A DNA stretch of 64,000 bases from NCBI RefSeq assembly GCF_964355755.1, contig NC_092670.1, forward strand, positions 32,103,795 through 32,167,794, in the 5' to 3' direction. Both the position numbers and the translations under genes were made by a program. The DNA is from Antedon mediterranea (lineage: Eukaryota; Echinodermata; Crinoidea; Comatulida; Antedonidae). Under the pieces are notes generated by a model that worked only from the letters and a program-made list of their open reading frames with translations, had not been told where the DNA came from and did no database searches. Positions within the stretch are counted from its first letter, which is position 1, and every line of letters begins with the position of its first letter. This document shows positions 57,501 through 64,000 of this stretch, piece by piece.

Positions 57501-60500
57501 AGGGTTGTAATCGGTCTGTAAGAATAATTATTATGGATCATTACATGATGCTAAGCATTATCTTTTCTAGAATGGTTGGAAGGAATCTACATAGTATTTA
57601 ACTGTAGCACATGCTACAATAACATACAAGCGATAACATATTTATTTCATGTACATTTTAACGTAACGAGAGAGATCGCGGTCATAATAAAATAGTTTAT
57701 TGTAATGTTGCTAAAATCTTACCGATACTAAACTAGCCACACTAGAAACATTGACAATGCAACCTGTAGAATAAAAACGTAATTTAAATAAAGTAATATG
57801 CGAGCCCAGCAATCGAGTATTAACGATGTAGTGTCCCCTCCCCTCCCCCCTCCCCATAAAACATACAAAAATGAAGATTAATAATAAAAAGACTTCGAAT
57901 AGGCCATTTCACAGTTAAATCAAGTAAACCAAAACCCCATTGACTTCCTGTCAATTTGACTTTTCCAGATAATTATTATTTTATTATTTTAATTACATTT
58001 AAATCAAATTTTGGTCAAAATTACTAACTGTTATTTGACATTAATATGGAATATTCAACAAGAACATTGAAAAATATATTTATCTTGAAACGTTTGTATA
58101 TTCAACAGAAGACTGTCAATATATACCTAGTGAATAATCAGTAAAGATTGAATATTGTTGCATTTACTGAAACATCTACATTTTTGCTATGTGTGGAGTA
58201 CAATTCTGACGTAATTTCAAAACCACTATTTTTAATGAAAGTGTTTCAATGTAAAATATAATACAACAAGCAATTCTTAGAAATTCTTGAATAAAATATT
58301 TATATAACATAAACATAGTATCATGTGTTCATTAAGTAATAAGATCAAATACCTTTAGTTTCGATTAAATATGGTATCAGAAGCTTGGTGATGTAGATCA
58401 CAGAACGAAGATTTAAATTCATCACTTTGTCAAAAGTGGACATTTTTAACGTTTGCATATTTCCAGGACACGGAATACCAGCATTGTTTACCTATGAATT
58501 ACAAACAGATCATGATACAACAGTCAAGATTTATTTAATTTAGAAAATATAAGTAACTATTATAATATTATGTACATATGTCTATCTGTATCTCTATTTC
58601 TCTCCACGTTCTCTATATTTCTTTCCATGTTCCCTATAAGTTCTCTCACTTGTACTGATGAAAAGGTAATGTTACATGAAAGCTCTTCAATTTCTTTTTA
58701 TCTTTTTGCTTATTTTATTTTGTGTCTCTATTGAAATGCAACCACTGCTACCCACAGCATTTTCAGTAATTTGCCTTTTGGTTTATTATATAAGAAACAT
58801 ATAATCAATATATTTGTTATGAAAGTTGATAAGGATTGTTACTATAATTAATAATAGTGAAGGATACAAATTCAAAATCCACGTCCAAATGTTACATCCA
58901 AAGTAACAGCCTGTATATATTTTTATTTTTTATATTTGATAATCAAACTCAAAATGAAAGCTAACCCCAAACGAATCATTAAAACAGTAAGTTTAGGCCT
59001 ACTATTGAAAGAAAGGTTATAAAAGTATATTAAACATTTCAAATTTTAGATCAAGATTTTAAGCTGGTGAATCAACAACAATAGAGTTTAAACATTTGGG
59101 CTCCACCACTCGGTTATTTGAAAGATCTTTAGGCCTATATTTTGTAGTCTGTATAGAGTAGAACTCATTGAATTCAAATGTTTAAAAATATGGTTACCAA
59201 TCCATAGATAGATCCGAAGAAGTCAACCGTTTGTTTCACAATCCTTTCGACGTCTTCATCACTACACATGTCGCCTTGAACAACAAGAATCTATGTATAC
59301 AAGTATACAACAGAAAAGATTAAAACATAATCCTAATCGAAAATAAAGATAATTAAAGATGGAATGTCATTTGCAATTAAGATAATGAAGACAAGGTTTA
59401 GTTTTTAATTAGCATTATGGACTTTTTATGGCTTTCAGAAAATTATCAATAATTGCCTATCAATATCTGTAATTCCAAAATTCGTTCGTAATTAAAAGAA
59501 GAATGAATCTCTTTTTGTTTATAGCTGGTACCTAAACTATCTTGGCTGTTTTGCCTTCAGTACGTGTTCTTATCATATCATATCATTTATTTCGCCAAAC
59601 AAAGTACAAAGTAAGACATAAAACACTACAACAGTAAATTAATGAGGCACGATCACCTAAAAGTTATTAATAAAAAATAACCGTCGAGAGGCTCTCCACA
59701 GAGAAATGCTTACCTAAAATGAATTACACACATAAAAACATGCTTAGAGGTCACCATAATTCTACTATTCTACTACTGTGGTTACGCCATTTTGCTTACT
59801 CTTTCTTTATGCAAATAATTAGCAGGTATTTGGGTACTCATCAACATTAAAACAAAATTAAATATCAGTCAGTAGAATAATGAATGACCGTAATGATACT
59901 TTACTAGTCGGCTAAGAATCAACAACAAACTGCTTCTAATAAATACCACTTCTGTACAATTTCAGTAAGACTAAAGCTAAACGTTAAATTAAACCACTTA
60001 ATGATTAACATTATTATATCAGAAATTAAGGGAACCAACTTGGTCTTCTTTCAGTCCCTCTTGAATACATTTGTCTTTCACTCCATTAAGTCTTTCTAGG
60101 TTTCTTCCAGTAAGGGACAGTTGATAACCACGTGAAGCAAGCTCACTTGCAGTTCCCTCTCCTATGCCAGAACTGGCACCTAAAAAATAGAAATAATTAA
60201 ACGATTCATCATAAAACGAGTGCAGTGTCTTACAATGAGAATAAGTGTATCCAGCCAGACCCGACAGACGAAAAGGGCGGGAATACATTGACGTACTGAC
60301 ACATCAGTATATATCGCCTAAATGGATAGTGATGGAGAAACGATTCGGGTGACTGGTAGAATAGGCCTAACAGTGATAATTAGCATACTAAGCAGGCAAC
60401 ACTTCTGTGGATGTTAGGTTTTTTTCTTTAATCTAGATTTTAAAATGTTGTATGTGATTATAATACCGTTAAGCTTGGTTCTCACTAGAACGTAACGCAA

Positions 60501-61105
60501 GGACGTAAACGCAACGCAAGCGTTTTAACCAATGACAATTAGCAAGTTATAGACAGTTAGTAGACTTGCCCCAAGTCTGTATTGTTTTTTTTTTTATTTA
60601 TTTGTTTTTATTTCGACCGCGATTTTTGTTATCCAAACTCAAGTAATACACGTATGAAACGCCATATGTGCAAAAATATTTATATTTTTACTAATATTAA
60701 GAAAAAACTCCGTCTGGAGCCCAGACTAAGACAGTTAGCAATCACAAGCGAATAAGCCATCGCTTGTGATTGGTCAAATCACTTGCGTTGCGTTACGTCC
60801 TTGTGTTGCGTCGCTAGTGGGAACCACGCTTTAAAGGTCAATTTACACAGACGAGCGGTAACGGTAATAACAATATAGAATCTGTGTTATTCTTTATTAC
60901 TATTTAGGCTACACACAACGCAAACGATTGGTTTCCTTTCAAGATAGATACAAATTCTATGTAAATTGGCCTTTAATATTAAATTCTACAACAAGCCTGC
61001 AAACCATAACATCATTCAAAGCTTAGTGTTATAATTAAAGAAAATGATATGACAATAAGCCTATAATATACCTGTAATCAGAATAACCTTCCCTCTTGAT
61101 GTCAT
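51560..61105 (-). CDS. Short-chain dehydrogenase/reductase (classical SDR)
   Basis: NAD(P)-dependent oxidoreductase with a Rossmann fold; substrate unknown. Nine exons: 61072-61105, 60040-60179, 59198-59290, 58353-58491, 57723-57763, 57446-57515, 54092-54128, 53314-53368, 51560-51727; 258 residues, the usual classical SDR size. Seen: cofactor loop TGASSGIG (11-18), NNAG (91-94), Ser143 in NVSSVAS, YSMAK with Tyr156 and Lys160 (13 residues after the Ser, as expected), NPGVIITPL, and the C-terminal FITGVRLPIDGG. A basic Arg in GRNLERL after beta 2 favours NADP(H), which is inference. The start is the ATG just before the first strand KVILITG. No signal peptide or membrane segment is seen, so it is probably cytosolic. 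The donor after exon 2 (GTTGGT) is weak, yet the join restores the SDR pattern. Confidence 0.93.
52131..52290. mobile_element. Family B fold-back MITE
   Basis: TTCTGTCCACAATATCACAC at the left and GTTTGATAGTGTAGACAGAG at the right, with CATATATGGACTTGATGACG inside. It is intronic to the dehydrogenase gene. Confidence 0.8.
52787..52943. mobile_element. Family A fold-back MITE
   Basis: GAGCTTGGTTCCCACTAGAA at the left and TTGTGGGAACCAAGC at the right are inverted, with GACGTAAACGCAACGCAAGC and TTGCGTTACGTCCTTG inside. It is intronic to the dehydrogenase gene. Confidence 0.85.
54925..55735. repeat. Three copies of a dispersed repeat with GACC/CAAC tracts
   Basis: Around 54930-55040, 55545-55640 and 55648-55735 the words CATATA(C/G)ATGGCTGCAG, TTAGTGTTTACC, runs of CCAACCGACCGACC type and GTCGCGTTGCACGCGACTAA recur. 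A fourth copy lies at 45700-45805. It is intronic to the dehydrogenase gene. The element type is unknown. Confidence 0.65.
56872..57105. repeat. 17-bp minisatellite (GGGGCACCAGAGCCTCT) inside a hAT-like end
   Basis: The array is preceded by CAGTGGCGTAAACGGCTCAC and CTGGCTAAACCCAGGG. The same words occur at 4558-4605 near the kinesin exon at 4814, so the array grew inside a dispersed element. About 12 units. Confidence 0.85.
57205..57415 (+). mobile_element. LINE-like 3' end fragment
   Basis: Matches 20640-20895 in order (AATAGCATTCATATGTAT, CAATTTGATGTATTTGTCTT, CAAAATGAATTTCCATTTTA) and ends in ATCTTAAATCTTGA. It lies about 30 bp from the dehydrogenase exon at 57446. No coding sequence remains. 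Confidence 0.5.
58655..58681 (+). ncRNA. Second hammerhead-like core, degenerate
   Basis: CTGATGA (58655-58661), then a 16-nt weak hairpin region, then GAAA (58678-58681) and GCTCTTC. The following sequence to 58795 matches, in reverse, the repeat surrounding the core at 45052-45078. Stem II is poor here, so cleavage activity is unlikely. It is intronic to the dehydrogenase gene. Confidence 0.35.
60473..60830. mobile_element. Family A MITE (TTAA-flanked) interrupted by another element
   Basis: TTAA at 60469-60472 and 60831-60834 flanks GCTTGGTTCTCACTAG at the left and CTAGTGGGAACCACGC at the right. The middle is split by the insertion at 60561-60730. It lies in intron 1 of the dehydrogenase gene. 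Confidence 0.85.
60561..60730 (+). mobile_element. 170-bp insertion with 8-bp TSD inside the family A MITE
   Basis: Starts TAGACTTGCCCCAAGTCTGT, ends GGAGCCCAGACTAAG, and is flanked by ACAGTTAG at 60553-60560 and 60731-60738. An uninterrupted relative at 18680-18700 shows the empty site. A related copy lies at 50250-50400. Confidence 0.8.
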
Positions 61106-63520
61106 CACTGTGATAGTCTATGTGACGTCTTGATATACTAATTTCGTTCCGATTGTCTTCAGTTAATTCACAAGTGTAAATAACATATAAATCACATACC
61201 AGCAGAATAGTACTATGATAGAACCCACCAACATGTGAATAAATTATTAGTTGTACTGGTATATGTTAAACGCCTTTATACGGTCCGAGGCTTTTGCGTT
61301 TTGCTTTCAACACGGCCCTACCCTTAAGTATATTATTCTCACTGTATATACGCTTAAAATGTTTGGTTATATTGCTAAATTCGTGTCTTCTTGCGTTTCA
61401 TTTTTATGTTTACATTATTGTACAATTTATGTCCAAAGAAAATATAAGACTGTCATTATAATGCAAAGTTTCCAAATAATTGTGCCCTAAAGGTTTTTTA
61501 ATTACCTGAATTGATTACATTACAAAACATAATGCTGATTTATTTTATTCGTAATAACGACAGACAGCGTGGCATCTCCTTACATACATGTTTTAAACGA
61601 TATAGATACATACTAATGAAATGGGACAAGCTAAGGACTATTATTGTTAATAGTATATGTACATATTCAACTATATACATTAAATGAACCAATTCGTTTT
61701 GATTATACCCGTATGATCGTTTTTCGGCTATAGGAAGTAAAATGTTCCATAGTAAATATGCAACACCGACGTGGAGTGGTGTCGGTAGATCTATTCGCAA
61801 GTGACACATGAATGGCATTCAACGTTACACTTCATACCATTATATGATCTTTCACCACTCTTTCAGTTTTATTTAAAACTGCCGCGAATAAAACTATCTA
61901 CTAAAGTTGTACTAGACCTACAACTGAATAACTCGTGCACTCGAATATCCCATGTGCATGAATATTTCGTGTGCCAACTTGTGTGCATGGTTATCTCGTG
62001 TGCATGAGAATATCTCGTATGCTAGAATATCTCGTGTACATGAGAATATCTCGTGTGCTCGAATATCTCGTGTTCTCGACTATCTCATGTGCTCAAATAT
62101 CTCGTGCGCTCAAATGGTGTATTCGAATATCTCGTTTCCGGTCCTCGTATAATTCAGTGTGTACACGGATATAGGATTTCAACAGTATATAAGACCCAAT
62201 GTACATCCTAAATAAGCTGTATAAGATAAATTTAAAATGAGCTGTAAATTTCAATTGATATTGGTTTACGTTGCTTGGATCGTATTTATATCACGTTGCT
62301 CTAATGTAACCATCATCATAAACCATTGTATTTTTTGTCTGAGATAAGTTTACTAGCCACAATTAGACGGAATTATCATACTGAAATCAAAGTCTATCAA
62401 ACATGTTAGATAGATTAAGAAATGTGAGAAATATGCCAGATGGGCTAATCCTAAAGAAGTAAAACACTTTACAAAGAGACATTTTTAAAGTACGCTATTT
62501 TCAACAAAAGAATTGGGTTTCACTTAAAAATTGAGATTTTTTAACAAGAGCAAACTAAAGAACTCGTAGGCGCGCCTACGTATATGTGTCCTTTTCACCT
62601 TCGATGAAATAAAGGCTGACTTAAGTGCATTAATATAAGGTTACATACAAAGGTAGGCCTACATTAAGTCGTACAAACTGTTTTTATGTTTTGGGGGTTT
62701 AAACGTAAAACATATATTAAATTGCCTAATCCTAAGTTCACAGATGTAATGGGCTTTGTATCTATTTTGCCACATTATCTCACAATAACTGCATCAAAAA
62801 TATGATTCATATTTCATAAACTGTACTTTAAATTGATTAAACCGACGCAAAGCGCTCCAAACATCGCTACGCGGTAAAATCAAAATAAGAAAGCGGGAGT
62901 TTATATCTACGGTGGCAATTAACTTTCAACCAACCATAAGCAGGTTTTATATCACACAGGCGGGGGAAAACACAATTATTGGAAGGGGTTTTCTAGATGG
63001 AACGCTTAAAGGGTAACTACTATACGAGGTGTTTTAAAAAAAGATAAATATAATGTTTGTAACATTGATAATATAACACTATTTATTTTGTCGACGATGG
63101 TGAAGCAGATCAAGTGTTCATAATAAGTGTTTGGCATGAGTGGTGGTGCATGACTGTTTCGTAATGTTATAAGATAGACAAAGATTGACCTTCATTTATG
63201 CTATACATGTTAAAGGTTAAAGGTTAACAAGAATATCAATCAACCATACATTTACAGTAACATTTTTTCAGTAAAAATAGTTACCCACTTTTTAAAATGA
63301 CTTATTCTGTTTTACTGCTGTAAAAAAAGTGGGGTTATATTAAATATTTGTGGCAAACGTTGACATTTTATAATAAATAATATACCTGGAGCTACCCCTT
63401 AATGAATGATAATAAACAAATCACAGAAACTTGATTTGTAATTTTCTACCAAGATTAGACACTTCACAAATATTTTATTACAAATTTTGCAGTTTCAAAA
63501 ACACGTTGAAATCCTAGAGT
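61106..63520. other. Intergenic region between dehydrogenase start and GPCR 3' end
   Basis: Presumed promoter side of the dehydrogenase gene (just right of 61105). It holds the 61938-62142 repeat. It also holds a MITE-like remnant with GGCGGGGGAAAACACAATTA near 62960 that matches AGGTGGGGGAAAACACAATT at 3160. No gene is convincing. Confidence 0.55.
61938..62142. repeat. Degenerate ~17-bp repeat (GAATATCTCGTGTGCTC)
   Basis: About 11 diverged units of AATATCTCGTGTGC with CAT or CTC spacers. The short frames across it are by-products. Confidence 0.85.
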
Positions 63521-64000
63521 TTAAATATCTCTTATTGTAACAGTGGTGGTATGTTGATTATTATTATTATTTGGTAAAGTTCGAAACATAAGTTTAAAAT
63601 CCCGCAACATGTCACAAGCGCCCTCTCTGAACTCTGTTTGGCGCCCCCAATATATGAAAGGGTTTACAGCTGTGTTTATGGCATAAGATGCCCAGAATGT
63701 GTAAACATAATACGATATAAAATCGTTCGAAACATATTTATGTTCACATGATATAACATTTCCAATTTGGAGAAACATGTTTAACCACAAAACTGCTACT
63801 ATTGGTCCAAACACTTTTAACATACGCATGGCAGTGTGAATGTTGTCTTTATTGCGAACAGTTCTGCTAATGACAACAGTCTTTTTAGCGATTAGAAATA
63901 TAGGTATGTACATAAAGCAAATTAAAGCCACAATTACCAGTATCACCGACCGTTCAAGATAGCAAAACTTCGGTCGAGCATAATGATCAAAAGCATTTAT
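63521..64000 (-). CDS. Rhodopsin-class G protein-coupled receptor, C-terminal part (cut by right edge)
   Basis: Seven-helix receptor at the plasma membrane; ligand unknown. The frame is open from the right edge to the TAA at 63521-63523 (159 codons, no introns). Seen: helix 5 (VILVIVALICFMYIPIFLIA), cytosolic loop with RTVRNKDNIHTAMRML, helix 6 (VFGPIVAVLWLNMFLQIGNV), and helix 7 with NTAVNPFIYW, the NPxxY motif, followed by a short tail with CDML and an Asn run. Helix 6 lacks the usual CWxP. Helices 1-4 and the DRY motif are outside the window, so the subfamily cannot be named. Confidence 0.85.
   Translation of the reverse strand: MNAFDHYARPKFCYLERSVILVIVALICFMYIPIFLIAKKTVVISRTVRNKDNIHTAMRMLKVFGPIVAVLWLNMFLQIGNVISCEHKYVSNDFISYYVYTFWASYAINTAVNPFIYWGRQTEFREGACDMLRDFKLMFRTLPNNNNNQHTTTVTIRDI

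Noticed and set aside
61801-62174. Three overlapping 66-68 codon frames
   Set aside because: They are translations of the degenerate 17-bp TCTCGTGTGC repeat.

Overview
The window is animal nuclear DNA: AT-rich, with multi-exon genes, GT-AG introns (plus one minor-class intron), dense short transposable elements, minisatellites and two tRNA-like genes. No operons, Shine-Dalgarno sites or CRISPR arrays are present. The abundance of AGGCCTA/CTAGGCCT words, the fold-back MITEs and the gene types suggest an invertebrate deuterostome, most likely an echinoderm. That assignment is inference from style, not proof.

Layout. (1) 643-14990, minus: 5' part of a kinesin-3 family motor gene (KIF28-like), 13 exons, motor domain plus start of the FHA domain, running off the left edge. 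Its first intron is a textbook U12-type AT-AC intron. Two near-identical, inverted hAT-type elements (9092-10664 and 12926-14522), each with a perfect 8-bp target duplication, lie on either side of exon 2. (2) 14991-17970: intergenic, with a small MITE and a ~1.4 kb palindromic element. (3) 17971-31000, minus: a complete 12-exon gene for a 604-residue patatin-like phospholipase with a predicted N-myristoylation signal, Ser125/Asp266 dyad and a canonical C-terminal EF-hand loop. Its intron 4 hosts an intronless opposite-strand gene (26375-27187) for a single-pass membrane protein with several tyrosine motifs. Another intron holds stacked MITEs, a 47-bp minisatellite and two duplicated tRNA-like genes. 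(4) 31001-37158: mostly empty, with a 5S-rRNA-derived fragment and a small ORF (35001-35303) followed by a poly(A) signal. (5) 37159-47566, minus: complete 10-exon gene for a 425-residue coiled-coil protein that I do not recognise; its introns are full of nested elements. (6) 48376-50071, plus: complete core 1 beta-1,3-galactosyltransferase (C1GALT1-like), head to head with gene 5. (7) 51560-61105, minus: complete 9-exon classical short-chain dehydrogenase/reductase, 258 residues. (8) 63521-64000, minus: 3' end of a rhodopsin-class GPCR, cut by the right edge.

The genes do not form one pathway. All exon joins given were made by hand, and every join keeps reading frame and family motifs. The most noteworthy points are the AT-AC intron, the inverted hAT pair around one exon, the acyl-hydrolase with EF-hand and myristoylation signal, and the nested antisense membrane protein.
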